Positions 23,244-33,597 of a stretch of DNA of 33,597 nt are shown one piece after another. Both the position numbers and the translations under genes were made by a program. Position 1 is the first letter of the stretch; each line of letters starts with the position of its first letter. The notes beneath the pieces were generated by a model. That model worked only from the letters and a program-made list of their open reading frames with translations, was not told where the DNA came from and made no database searches. The stretch covers positions 1-33,597 of the forward strand of contig JBHJMP010001080.1 of the NCBI GenBank assembly GCA_043381765.1. Direction: 5' to 3'. The stretch comes from Collodictyon triciliatum (taxonomy: Eukaryota; CRuMs).

Positions 23244-24442
23244 TTATGAGGGCGACTTTGGGACGCGGTGTGGGAAGCGAGACCTGTAGAGCTCGGACTC
23301 GAGCGGCGACTTGTCGATGTTTGGCCGCGGGGTGGTGACGGTGGGGTGGAGGTCTTCTCTGGCGGGAGTTGCAGGGTGTTGCAGGAGCGCGCGCGGAGTG
23401 GGTGCCAGCACGCGCACGGGGGAGCGGAGCTGAAGGAGGCTCTCCTGCCTGCGGATCTCGCGCTGGGAAACGTAGGGGACGTCGTCGCTGTCTGCGCTGT
23501 GTGGCTCCGTCTCTGTGGCTGTGGCTGTGGCTGTCTCTGTGGCTGTGGCTGTGGCTGTGGGGCGGAGCCTGCGGTGCTCGAGGAGGAGCTCTGCATGGAG
23601 GGCGCGGAGGCGTGTGTGGTGTGCGCGGAGGGCGTGGAGGTGTGCGCGTGCGGCGTCGCGTGCGGCGTGAGCGGTGTGGTGGGCGGCGTGAGCGGCGTGA
23701 GCGGCGTGTGCGAGGCGCGTGCGGAGCTCTTGTGCGCGGTCGTGGAGGGCGGCGCGGCGTGCGGCGTGTGCGGCGGCGGTGTGGCGGAGGAAGCGCAGGC
23801 GCTCGTGCAGGCGGGCGTGGGTGTGGCGCAGCAGGTGGGTGTGGCGGGCCAGGGCGGCGCGGTCGGCGTGTGCGGCGGCGGTGTGCGCGTGGAGCAGGAG
23901 GGCGGCCTGGTGGTGCTCGGCGCGGCGCACCCACGCCCCGTGCGCGGCCCCCACCAGGTGTGCAAGGCGCTCGGCCAGGCGCACGCGGTGCAGCTCCAGC
24001 GTCTCCGTGGCGGCGCCCGTCTCGTCCAGCGCCAGGTGCACCACGCGCCGCAGATGCTCGTCCGCCAGCCGCCCCGCCGCAAGGGCCCCGCACTCCTGCC
24101 GCACCAGCGCCTCCGCCAGCGCCCCGCCCCCGCCCCCGTCCAGCCGCAGGAAGTTCTCCGGCACCAGCCCCACCTCCCCCCGGCACACCCCCACCCACCA
24201 CCCGATCTCGTCCCGCTGCGACACAAGCACCACGTCCCCGCGGTCCACACGCAGGTCGTCCGGCCCCTCCCCCGCGTAGTCCGCCGCCACCTCTGCGATC
24301 TGCCCCGCTGCCGTCAGTCTGCTTGCGTCGGGAAAGGGGAAAAGGGAAAAGGGAAAAGGGAAAAAGGATCGCTCCATACCTGGAATGTGCCTGCCGCTGC
24401 CAACGTCCGCGTCGGTGGGATCGGCTCCGCTTCTGCTTGCAT
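23244..24442 (-). CDS. SH3-domain protein with Ala/His/Arg-rich coiled-coil-like region
   Basis: Two exons, 24380-24442 (TTCCAG/GTATGG) and 23244-24299 (GGGGCAG/ATC), join in phase 0 to 372 codons. Residues 22-75 are an SH3 domain, a module that binds proline-rich peptides: the ADY motif (27-29) and acidic RT loop, RGD at 41-43, the WW pair at 55-56 followed by VG, and GLVPENFL at 65-72. Residues about 80-265 are extremely rich in Ala, His, Arg and Leu (for example AAHAAHAAHHTAHAARDAAR). They resemble a helical or coiled-coil region shifted toward GC-rich codons. A TATATATE-type stretch follows at 267-286, and the tail is Pro/Ser/Arg-rich. Likely a cytosolic adaptor; partners are unknown. The frame is open upstream of the ATG, so the N-terminus could be longer. 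Other frames are also open here because of GC content; the SH3 signature decides the choice. Confidence 0.75.
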
Positions 24443-24564
24443 TGCTGTGTGTCCCGTCTGCTCGGCGTCCTTTTTGCTTTTTGCTTGTTTTCTTTTCGGC
24501 GTTCTGATTGGATCTGCGTTCGTGGAATTCGGGCAGATTGCAAACGGGCGATTTATCCTCGTGC

Positions 24565-24565
<1 letters not shown>

Positions 24566-24600
<35 letters not shown>

Positions 24601-24657
24601 GGGGGGTTGTTTTTTTTTTTTTTTTTTTCTTTCTCCGGGGGGCGGCTTTGGGGGGGN

Positions 24658-24692
<35 letters not shown>

Positions 24693-24716
24693 TTTTTTTT
24701 TTTTTTGTGGGGGGCT
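24566..24716. repeat. Poly-T tract with G clusters and one N
   Basis: Long T homopolymers are broken by GGGGGG clusters, with a single N at 24657. It separates the 3' end of the 200-aa gene from the start of the SH3 gene. Base calls and length here are probably unreliable. Confidence 0.95.
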
Positions 24717-24729
24717 TGTAGGATTAGAA

Positions 24730-25968
24730 TCACTGCTCCTCGACAGGCGGCCACTTTGGTGGTGGGCTCGGGTTCTTGCCCTGTGAAATTGTGTGCGCGG
24801 CTATTTTCCTTGGGAAGTCTGAGATGATGCCGTGGATGATGCCGGTGAGTTCGTCGCGCTCCTTCTTTTCTTGCTCCAACGCCTCTGTCTGCGGGTTCTG
24901 CTCCAGTTTGATGCTGCGCTGAATCTCGTGGAACTTGACCATGGAAGTGGAAAACTGTCCCGTGTAGCATATCAGTAGGGTGTTCTTTTTTCTTTTTTTC
25001 CCCCCTTTTCCCCTTTTTTCCCTTTTTTCCCTTTTTTCCCTTTTTTTCCCTTTTTTTCCCTTTTTTTTTCCTTTTTTTTCCTTTTTTTTTCTATACCTTC
25101 GAGAAAGCAGGGTCAATGTCGACAAGACGTGTCTGAGTGTTGTGCAGTGATTCTCCGAGGGGCGTTGCCTTGTCGGGCACTGAGCCTGTTTGTGCAAGGG
25201 CGCCATCTTGACCCGTGGGTGGCAGAGACACAACTTGGCTCTCAGCAGTGTTGAAGTGTGGCTCTCCAGTGTTTGCAGGGTCGTGGGTCTCTTGACTTGC
25301 AGACAACTCAATGTCCCCAGTGGCAGAGTCCGTCGGGTGCTCGATATGTGGGATGAGCTCGCTGCGATTCAGATGGATCCGCTCCAAGGCCAGGTGGTAC
25401 AGTTGTCGCTTCTCCTCGTCATTAGCCTCAAAGGATGGCAGCCACTCTGCTCCGTTCCCGTTCTCTGTATGTCGTATGTATATGCACATAGATTAGCTAT
25501 CGTCCATAATGCCTGTGCTTGTACCTTGTAGCTTTTAGTGCTGGCTTACGGGCATATTTTGGAATGTGGACGGGGCGTCCTTCGAATCTAGGAAATAGGC
25601 AGCGCACGAGGGGGCTAGTTGGATGGTGCTCCGTATTTTTAGCTTTTTTTTTTGTTATCTTTTCTCATTATTACTGTGATCATCTTTTAAAAAAAAAATA
25701 CTACTTGTCCAGCGAATCAGTTTAGGAAAGAGAATTTATGTTTGTGTATGAGTTAAAGTAGTTCGTATATGGCCTTGCAATATGAATAAAATTCGAAAGT
25801 GTGAATCATGTTGGATAAGGAAGTAATTTATTCATTTATTTTGGTCTTGATTTATCCTTTATTTGATAATGATAATTTTTTTTTGTGTGTGCTTGTGGTC
25901 TCTCTTTTTTTTAATAATATATAATGAAATCGAAATAAAAACATGAAAAAAAAAACACCTTGTTCCAT
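24730..25968 (-). CDS. Small protein of unknown family (200 aa)
   Basis: Family not recognised. Three exons join in phase: 25959-25968 (ATGGAACAA G/GTGTTT), 25097-25464 (ATACAG/AG to TCGAAG/GTATAG) and 24730-24954 (TACTGAT branch point, GGGACAG/TTT, stop TGA), 603 nt in all. The protein begins MEQENGNGAEWLPSFEAND. It has a helical N-terminal part (EEKRQLYHLALERIHLNRSE), an acidic Ser/Thr/Gly-rich middle that is probably disordered, a second helical part near residues 125-175 (MVKFHEIQRSIKLEQN, then EQEKKERDEL), and a proline-rich end (PSPPPKWPPVEEQ). No signal peptide or membrane segment. The proline-rich tail could be an SH3 ligand, but a link to the neighbouring SH3 protein is only a guess. 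The start rests on the phase match of a 10-nt first coding exon. Confidence 0.6.
24985..25092. repeat. (CCCTTTTTT)n repeat in an intron
   Basis: Tandem CCCTTTTTT-type units, shifting to CCTTTTTTTT, lie in the intron 24955-25096 of the 200-aa gene. On that gene's sense strand the tract is purine-rich and begins right after the donor GTATAG. This is unusual among the introns here. Confidence 0.93.
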
Positions 25969-26193
25969 AGAATTTGTGCAGAATGCTGCGCTCTTGAAAT
26001 CGGTTCGGAGCAGAAGCCAGCCTCATGGCTTCATTGGTGGCTACGAACGTACAGAAAATTTAAATAGCATACAAAATTCATCTAACTTAAATATATCGTA
26101 GTTTATCTATTGTGGTCGTCTTTGATATTGTCCTACACTCCCCTTTCATACCATGGAAGGAATACTAAAAGAGTACATGCAGAGAAAGGAATA

Positions 26194-26368
26194 TTATGGA
26201 CATTTGAAAGCACTTCTGTAGGAATTATTACATTCAACTAAGCTGATGTGGACGTAGTATTTATCTGGGTCGATTATATTGACCAGTGTATCATCCATCA
26301 ACTGAAGCATGTAAGCACCTTCCTTCACTTTAATCCACTTTGGATAATTTTTTCTAAACACGGCCTGA

Positions 26369-26401
<33 letters not shown>

Positions 26402-29400
26402 CAAAAATCTAAATGTAAATATATATCTTGACTGTTTCCAATTTAAGGAAAAGGAGTCAATTAGATTTAATTCGAATCAACTTGAGCGGCATCACACCCT
26501 TGGTTAACGGAAAACCAATTATCGGAGCATCAAATTCAAATCGTATTTTTTGGACTCACCTCGATACAAACTCTTATCATGAGAAAAATTACGGGCATGT
26601 AAAACGTCAGTCGCCCCATTCTCCGTTCAATTTTGTCCTCGTGTCTGATAATATTCTAATCAACACAAATGATTAGAAATTTACATATCCGTCAACATCA
26701 CTCAAGATTCCAAAAAAAAAAAAAGTCCACTGGAATAGGAGGAATGAAATTGCATGTTGATAAGTTGCCTCACCTGGTGAATTGCGAGAAAAAATTGTTG
26801 TTGGTTCTTTCGAATCATTATTGTTGTCAGTTCACATTCGAGGCCTCTCTTTTTCTTAATTTGCATTATCTTCTCGGCGATATATGTCCAATAAAGATAA
26901 TCCACAATCATACTGATTAACTCCCCTATTTTAGGCCAGCAAGAATCGAGAATTAAAAAAAATAATCACATGAGTAAAATGGAGCTCGAGGTTAGTCAGA
27001 ATGATGGACTTTGGTTGGAGCAAAAAAACAGAAATCGATCTTTTTTTTAAAAAAAATAAAATAAATCATCATATAATTACCCAATGGATGAGACACAAGC
27101 TCCATTTTAAGAGCGTTTATGGCTTTATGAGAAAGTCTATGTTGAGCAATATCGAAGTTGAACTTCTCGATAAATCCTTGTTGAACTGTAGATATTAGCT
27201 TCGTTCCAGAATCAAAAGATTTCGTTATTAGTTCTTCATCAGCTTCATCTATTGCCTTCATATCATTTCCTGTGTGGTCATTTAAAAAAAAAAATCAAAA
27301 TTGAAAATCAGACATAGGGCGGAATTGAGGTGGAAAAAAAAAGGGGAGTCGATAAAAATTCGAGCCAAATAATTCTTATCTTCATCATAAATCAGTTATT
27401 TCAAAGGGAAAAAATAACCGGTATATCTTGGTGCTGTATATGCGGGTTTATGACTCAAATATCTCTACAGCATTAAGAATTAACAATTTTAGTATTTTAT
27501 GTCATACTTTTTAACTAAGAGAAATAAAAAAAATAGTCAAGAATACCAACTTAGACAACGTAATTAATCTTATGGTTTCCTCTCTCTCTTTTTTTAATTC
27601 ATTAATCGATATATGTATATGAAATCTGTTATTATGATGCCGTCAATACACCGAGGTGGCTCTTACTTTTCCAAATTCATGCGCCTTTTCAGCCGATATG
27701 GGAGACCGATGTCGCACAGCAAATGGTGAGCGATGCGACCTGGGAGGAGATCCCCTGTCAGAATGGCCAGTTACTCTTGATTCGGTTGTTCCAGCAAGCG
27801 GAATCGAAGTGCTAATCACACGAGCTGGAGTCGTTTTTGGTCCTTGGTAGTATGGATAGACGAACTTCCTTTTCATTTGCTCAAAATTTGGTATATCCCT
27901 ATTTTATAGATGAAGTGATGTTTCCAATTCTTATTTATCTGAGGGGGGGAAACTGAATTTACATAATATGCGCCTACTGGGTATGAACAAAAAAAAAAAA
28001 AAAACGAAATAAGGAATATGTCTCCCGCAGTGATGTGTATATATGTATGTTTACCAACCCCACAGGCTTCGTTGCATCGGGTTGCTTCTTAGCATGAACG
28101 GCGACTGCATCTTGTTCAAACTATAATATTGAAATTTCATAGACTGATTATTCTAACTATATAGCATAATATAATTTTGCATATCAGCATTGTCACTAGT
28201 AAATTGGCCATTATTTTATCAGGCATGTAATTCTTGATCTCTAGTGCAATCACAAACCACATCATCGTGAATACGCGCTGTGACAAGTGATGCCAGAGCT
28301 CCTTCATATTGGCCAAGCGCCCGAAGTTTTACTTTGCGTCCTTTTGCCAGTGTGGATGGACTCTGCAACGAAAGACATCAAACCGTGTGAATATTGTAAG
28401 CTTTCAAAATGCATTTATATGGTAATTTTCTGGGATGTAAAATGGTAGATGACTCACCACTTGCAAATAGTTTCCATGCCAACCGCGAGAACGATAAAAT
28501 GCTGTTATGTCCTGCTCTTCGATGGGTATTTGAGATAAAACCTAATTTCAGAATAAATCAAGTAATGTTTTATCAAAATGAGTATTTCTTTTATTAAATT
28601 TTTTTATATTTTTTTTATTGTTCGTGCTTCTTTATTTATATTTTTATAAGAAACCAAAGATAAAAGTGTCAAAGATACTCGAGAGAGAGAGAGAAAAAGG
28701 TTAAGAGAAAAACCGTGTCTGTGTTTTCCTTTGTGGGACTCACACCCAAATTTTCAAGATACCGAACGGCGTATCTTATAGTATTAGTTTTAAGATGGAG
28801 ATTGAGAAACATAGCATGAGAATAGGCATGTGCGATTTTCATAAACATCATGAATGTAACATAGCGTGTTTTTTTTTGTTTGTTATCATTCTTTCTTATG
28901 TTCCAAGATAGACATAAAGTATTTTGCGTTTTCTATTTCTCACTTGATTTTAATACTTGATGGAATAGAGGAAAAAACATATGCCTACTCATAATCTATG
29001 GCCTTCTTTAGTTTCTCATCCAACTCCAATGACGGGTTATCCACATGAGTGAGTGGAATCACAAGCTTGAATGGTTCTTTGTCCTTTTGAAGGAGAAAAA
29101 GCCAGCCATCAGCAGGCAAGTTTTGTTGGAAAGTGTTTATGACCCTTATGTTTTTCCATAATAATCATAATCATAATCATAATCATAATCATAATCATAA
29201 TCATAATCATAATCATAATCATAATCATAATCATAATCATAATCATAATCATATGTAGGTTTCTAAAGATCTAATGGCACTGCCTCCTCTCCGCGTTGCT
29301 TACATCAATTCGACGAGACCGGACACTTGACCTCGCCTTCTTGTCAGCCCGCCCTCGCTTCGTTCGTTCTTCCTCGTATCCCTGCTTTTCAGGAGATGAT

Positions 29401-29754
29401 AATGGGACATGAAAAGCAGACCTTACAAAAAGAAAAGAAAAGAAAAAACAACACCTAAAAAGTAATCATAAACATAAAAAAAAAAAAATAATAGATTTTG
29501 GGCCATGACGAACGTTCAGGAAGTCAATATTTTATTCTCTTTTTTTTCTTTTTTTATTCTATTCATAAACAGATATCATCCTCGTGTCATTTCAAGGACA
29601 CGTCTCTTACTTCAGGAACCGAGTCTTCTGCCTTTGCTGGGAGCGAGTTTTGGCCTGTTGTCGAGAAGATCGACTGTCCGGTCAGGCTTTTCCGATCGCC
29701 GGTGAGACTGGACGTCAAGTCAAGACGGGGCAGTCTCCGTGTGTTTCCTTCCAT
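26194..29754 (-). CDS. Twelve-exon protein of unknown family (474 aa)
   Basis: Family not recognised. Twelve exons join with matching phases: 29611-29754, 29332-29381, 28989-29144, 28744-28774, 28458-28541, 28261-28362, 28055-28120, 27667-27864, 27081-27255, 26774-26925, 26560-26655 and 26194-26364, ending in TAA. Several junctions are strong (GAA/GTAAGA, GTG/GTGAGT, CAG/GTGAGG, GAG/GTGAGT, AAA/GTAAGA). The last acceptor, ATCAG/GCC, has a CT-rich tract. The N-terminus is basic and Ser/Thr-rich (MEGNTRRLPRLDLTSSLTGD). The middle contains LPADGWLFLLQKDKEPFKLV and ITAFYRSRGWHGNYLQV, then a basic Arg/Ser/His segment. The C-terminal half looks helical (FDSGTKLISTVQQGFIEKFN; ELISMIVDYLYWTYIAEKI) and ends near DPDKYYVHISLVEC. 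No signal peptide; one hydrophobic stretch (LTFYMPVIFLMI) is too short and charged at its end for a sure membrane segment. Exon 2, 6 and 9 boundaries are the least certain. Confidence 0.6.
26379..26401. repeat. (GA)n dinucleotide run acting as polypyrimidine tract
   Basis: GAGAGA on the plus strand is CTCTCT followed by poly-T on the minus strand, directly before ATCAG, the acceptor of the last exon of the 474-aa gene. Confidence 0.8.
29157..29252. repeat. (AATCAT)n hexamer microsatellite
   Basis: About 16 perfect copies of AATCAT lie in the intron between exons 29332-29381 and 28989-29144 of the 474-aa gene. Because TGA occurs in the sense strand (TTATGA), the tract cannot be coding in one of its frames. 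Confidence 0.97.
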
Positions 29755-30755
29755 CGGCCTGAAACTAGGTATGAGTGTGCTAACAGAGTTCAATAAGCGC
29801 AAAGCAACGCTGCACTTGGCGGATGACTGAACCCGGATAAAGGCTCGCACTGCTGAGACTCTTTGCTGACGATTCGGAGTGCCTTTCGGCTGGGGTTTGT
29901 TGGTTGATGTGTGCGGTCTGTAAGCTCCGGTTAATCATACCTATTACACTCAACGATATCTACTTCTGGAATTGCCGGGCTTCTGTGTTGCGGCGCCGGC
30001 TTTTCAGGTTGGTGTGTCTACTCTTGTGGTTACGGATGTCAGTGTCTACTCGTCGCCTTTTCTTTTGTGGCCAGAATGATTTGCAAGGAGCAACAAAACA
30101 AAACAAACAAACCAAAACAAAACAAAACAAAACAACAACAAAAGCAACAAAAGAAAAGAAAAGGTTAAAACTGCAACGATGCAGCAGCTGTTTTCAATTT
30201 TCCTTTTTCATTTTTGTATTCATCTTGTTTTATTTGAGGAAGAGTGTGATTGTGCAGGATTGTGTCAAGCTGAAAAATGAAAAAGTCAACACGGAGAGGA
30301 CAAACAGTGGAAACAGGAGTGCGGTGTAATTATGCACTACGACATTGTGGCATTGTGAATGAAAATATGTTGCTTCAGAGTTAGTATGTTTCAACAAGGG
30401 AGTTTGGAGGTTTTTTGCTGGTGGTCTTTCCAGCGCTCTGTGAACGAGTGGAGCCCGTTAGTTTGCCCATTTCCCTGGTGATAGTATGAATAAAACATAT
30501 ATATCATATTAGAACGACATCACCACATACACTGCGATTTCATAGCACACCAGAATGAACACAACAATTTACGAATATACAAAAGAGAAAATATGACATC
30601 ACAGCGTCCAGCGAGTACACGCAAAAGAAAATCATGTGAGTATCCCTTTTACTTAAACAAACTTTAAAAATGAAACAAAGTTGCAAAATCAGGATAAACG
30701 GAATGTCACTCAGAATAATGGTAGAAAAGTCAATTTTGATTTGCAAACTATCTGG
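29755..30755. other. Spacer between the CFAP263 3' end and the 474-aa gene
   Basis: About 1 kb between two minus-strand genes. It probably holds the CFAP263 3' UTR (TTTATT on the plus strand near 30226 reads AATAAA on the sense strand) and the promoter of the 474-aa gene. An AAAAC-type A-rich tract lies at 30095-30160. No supported gene was seen. Confidence 0.5.
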
Positions 30756-32911
30756 CTAATACCTTGCTTTTTGGCGATACCGCTTCAACTCCATCTCGGC
30801 AATATCCACCTTTCGTATCCAGTCTTTCATGCGCTTTTCAAGGTCGTACATTACAGCTTTTTGTTGGACATAATCCAAAACCTGCATGTGATTGACATAC
30901 TCAGCTATTTAAAGTCTCAGGCTTCTGATATGCCCTAGCGAAATCAATGGCACCTGCTAAACTGCGAGGAAAAGACGCGAAAAAAAAAGTGTGGGGAATA
31001 GAGTTTCAAGCAACTAGTCGGCAAACCATCGGAACTCTGTACTCCTCTTGTTGGGACCGGAGTTTGGTGTTGATTCGGGATGCAAGCTCTCGCTCCTCGG
31101 ATACTTTTCTGATTTCTTCCTCTAACTTTGATAAATTTTCCTGTGGTGAAGATATATGTATCGGTGATTAATCTAATTGTCTGTGCAACTCGTACAACAT
31201 ATGCTTGTCTCAATCATGAACCCTTGAATCATGTTTTGGTCTCATGGAATATCTATTAACCTCTCTCGTCTCGATTTCTTTTTTGAGCCATTGTTGCTCT
31301 GTTGTCAAATTTCCGAGCTTTTTCTAGATGTGTTGAAGATTTAAGTGAACAGAAACGAAATTCGGCTTTCTCAATATCCCATGTATAGTTCTGAAAATAC
31401 CTTGTAATTGTTCAGGACTTGAACTGTATTCCCAGCAGTAAGCTTCAGTCTATGGAGGAGGAATTATTTGAGTGCTTGATACATTAATAAAAAAAAAAAA
31501 GATCTCGGCTGGAAATGAGCCGAACTAGATTCATCCAAAGGTATGATAAGTCAATTATAATGCTTCATGGATTGGAATCTTTGGATTGACCTCAGTAGCT
31601 CACTATTCCTCTCCTCGATCTTTTCGAGATACTGTTGGTTCTCTATTTTCAACTGCTCAAAGTCGATTGCATGAAGGACTTCTCCCATTTCCTCCTTTTG
31701 CTGTAATTGAGTTTCCATCTTTTGAATCTGGCTCTTGAGTGTTGTATTTTTCAGTCGCAGTTTTTCTATCAATGCATCCTATAATTCGACACGAAAGAAT
31801 TACCCTCAAATGGTCTCATATTCTCTTATTAATTCCATAAATTAGAAATATATTTGTTGGTTACTAATTACCCTACTACTAAATGGATGGATGTTATTTC
31901 TTCAAAGGAGCACCAAAGAGTCAAAGAATTCAGATAAATTGGCTCACTTTCACTTTTAGCTGGTCTTCAAAGTAGCGGACAACTTTTTCTGCCACTGGGC
32001 TCTCGTCCTCCCCAGTTTCGCTGGCAATCTCAAGGTCTCTTCGAAATTCGTAAGTTTCTTTCTTGGCCTCAGTAATGGTGACCTCAGTCTCTTCAATCAT
32101 AGCCTGTAAGAATTATATCAAAAAAATGTGTATAGTTTGCATCATAAAACATAATATCAGAACGAATAGTTTAGGGGTCTATTTATAATTATTTTTTTCA
32201 AGCGTGATTTATAGAAATGTGAGATTAGTTAGTTCTTTTTTATTTGTGTTGCAATGACCCAAAACACACCCTTAAGTTATCCATTAGCCTTTCTGAAGAC
32301 TCTTTCGTCTTCTCTATTTCATCCCGAACCTCTTCCATCTCTTTTTGGGCTATCTCCAACTTCTGTTCCCATGTAATCGTAGTATTCTTGACTTCACGCC
32401 TTGTTCGCCCCTAATCGGAGCGTTTTTTTTCATGTTTTTTAAGGAAAATTTTAATTCTTTCGTTTATCTTTAACAGATAATACGAAACAAATAAAAATGT
32501 GCTGCAGATATACTGTCTGCCCATTATACACGGTAATTCTGAACATGAACAATCCAATGAATGTATGTTCTTTGTTGTGTGTGTGCTTGTTTTTTTTTTT
32601 TTTTTGAGATACTTCCAGCCTTTTTTTTTCCTTGAAATAATAGTGTCAGGAATGTCAGGGTGTTCCATGCAAACCTTCTTGCGGCCTTTTGTCTCTTCCT
32701 CGTCGCCCTGGCTCAATAGCTGCGGTGCATAGCGTGTCAAGTAGTTTGTGAAGAGCTCGTTTTCACGATGGAGGATCTCGTTGCTGCGGATGAGATTCTC
32801 CAGCTGCGCTTGGACGGGCTCCGACGTATCGACGCCGACCCATTCGACAGCCCCAGAGACGCTGCTGCGAGTCGAGTGAAAGGACGACTGACGCGAAAGT
32901 GGCCGGGCCAT
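30756..32911 (-). CDS. CFAP263: Cilia- and flagella-associated protein 263 (CCDC113)
   Basis: A coiled-coil axonemal protein; in studied organisms CCDC113 partners CCDC96 (CFAP184) near radial spoke 3 and the nexin-dynein regulatory complex, and also acts at centriolar satellites. Eight exons close in phase to 357 codons: 32675-32911, 32270-32410, 31948-32103, 31591-31778, 31401-31449, 31261-31323, 31027-31140 and 30756-30881, stop TAG. The family signature is clear: AEKVVRYFEDQLK at the end of exon 3, IEKLRLKN and KEEMGEVLHAIDFEQLKIEN in exon 4, the junction LLR-LKLTAGNTVQVLNNYK across exons 4-5, and the C-terminal KRMKDWIRKVDIAEMEL. Nearly the whole protein after residue 30 is predicted coiled coil from its Glu/Lys/Leu pattern. 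The length is near that of the human protein. A weak donor (GCAAG/GTATTA) just before the stop could add a few residues. The gene implies that the organism builds motile cilia. Confidence 0.94.
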
Positions 32912-33400
32912 GGATCGGGGCTAGTGTGGCAGAAAGTGCCCTGTTTTGCTTCCTATGGGGCTGTCGGTCTTTCCGTATCCTGCGGCGATCGACAGTGAAT
33001 AGCTTGTGTTCATCAGCTCTTGGGTTTGAGTTTCGAGTTTTGCGGGTGTTTTATTGTGTCTCGTTGTTTTGTGAGATTAAGAGCGATGAAGCAGGTGGAT
33101 GGATTCTGGTTGTGTTGTTTTTTTCAAAGATCGAGAGGCCGAATGAGGAAGCCGTTGATTCTGGGGCATTGGAACTCTGATTGTGGGGTAAATTGCCTCC
33201 TTATTTCTGGAAATTACATATTCTTGTAATTTTAGTTTCATGTATGTTATCAGAGAATCGTTTTTATGCACATTATTCAATGATAATGTATAATTGTAAT
33301 GAATTATATAGAAGGTGCAGACTAGGTGCTAAGGGGAATTCATTCTTTGGATTCAGCGCTTTTCATCACGATTCCGTTTCGAATCTTTTGCAGATCGCAT
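32912..33400. promoter_or_regulatory. Upstream region of CFAP263
   Basis: This DNA lies directly upstream of the CFAP263 start codon on the minus strand and should hold its promoter. No plus-strand gene is convincing. No X-box-like ciliary motif could be assigned with confidence by eye. Confidence 0.35.
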
Positions 33401-33439
33401 AGAAAAAAAAAGAAAAAAAAGGAAAAAAAGGAAAAAAAG

Positions 33440-33515
<76 letters not shown>

Positions 33516-33597
33516 AAAAAAAAGAAAAAAAAAGAAAAATAGAAAAAAGGAAAAAAAGAAAAAAAGAAAAAAAGGAAAAAAGAAAAAAAGGAAAAAA
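33401..33597. repeat. A-rich low-complexity tract (poly-A with GAAAAAAA units)
   Basis: Nearly 200 nt of A with periodic G. It includes a pure A run of about 75 nt near 33440-33513 and continues to the right edge. The window or contig may end here because such tracts break assemblies. Confidence 0.97.

Noticed and set aside
23268-24827. Large open frames of up to 519 codons on the plus strand and other minus-strand frames of about 400 codons
   Set aside because: High GC removes stops in all frames. Only the minus-strand frame with the SH3 signature and phased splice sites is protein-like.
26450-26560. Minus-strand piece reading FEFDAPIIGFPLTKGVMPLK
   Set aside because: It lies between the donor GAG/GTGAGT at 26560 and the strong acceptor at 26364, which join in phase 0, and it ends in an in-frame stop. 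Most likely an intron.
29157-29252. CRISPR-like regular repeat
   Set aside because: It is a perfect hexamer microsatellite with no spacers.
32411-32674. Read-through extension of the first CFAP263 exon (VCMEHPDIPDTI and onwards)
   Set aside because: It starts exactly at a GT donor and loses coiled-coil pattern. Splicing to 32410 restores the family sequence.

Overview
This window is nuclear DNA from a eukaryote, most likely a free-living flagellated protist. Genes are split by short GT-AG introns of about 75-300 nt. Non-coding DNA is packed with A/T-rich microsatellites and homopolymers. One gene encodes CFAP263/CCDC113, a protein of motile cilia. TAA, TAG and TGA all serve as stops, so the standard code applies. 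The sequence does not settle the lineage. Two single Ns and one 793-nt N gap mark assembly breaks.

Left part (1-5.4 kb): a multi-exon minus-strand gene of unknown family (123-1763) runs off the left edge. A plus-strand chain of exons (3128-5331) follows. Its large introns hold T/G-rich low-complexity DNA. It ends about 105 bp from the 3' end of the next gene, which points the other way.

Centre-left (5.4-17.3 kb): a minus-strand, two-exon sacsin-like gene of about 2,769 codons carries two Hsp90-type (GHKL) ATPase modules. A 1.3-kb divergent spacer with triplet repeats and a 75-bp tandem duplication separates it from a plus-strand, six-exon gene for a complete 345-aa NADP-dependent reductase of the dihydroflavonol-4-reductase (extended SDR) type. 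All splice phases of that gene close.

Centre (17.3-23.2 kb): an assembly gap hides most of one gene, with possible ends visible on both sides. Next comes a minus-strand, three-exon gene for a 455-aa polyglutamine protein ending in an IPT/TIG domain, probably a transcription regulator. About 2 kb with no firm gene follows.

Right (23.2-33.6 kb): four genes all read on the minus strand. From right to left they are CFAP263/CCDC113 (8 exons, 357 aa), a 12-exon gene of unknown family (474 aa), a 3-exon gene of unknown family (200 aa) whose first coding exon is only 10 nt, and an SH3-domain protein (372 aa) in a strikingly GC-rich block. The window ends in A-rich low-complexity DNA. No CRISPR array, rRNA, convincing tRNA or intact mobile element was seen. 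Apart from the likely shared promoter region between the sacsin-like gene and the reductase, nothing shows that these genes act together.
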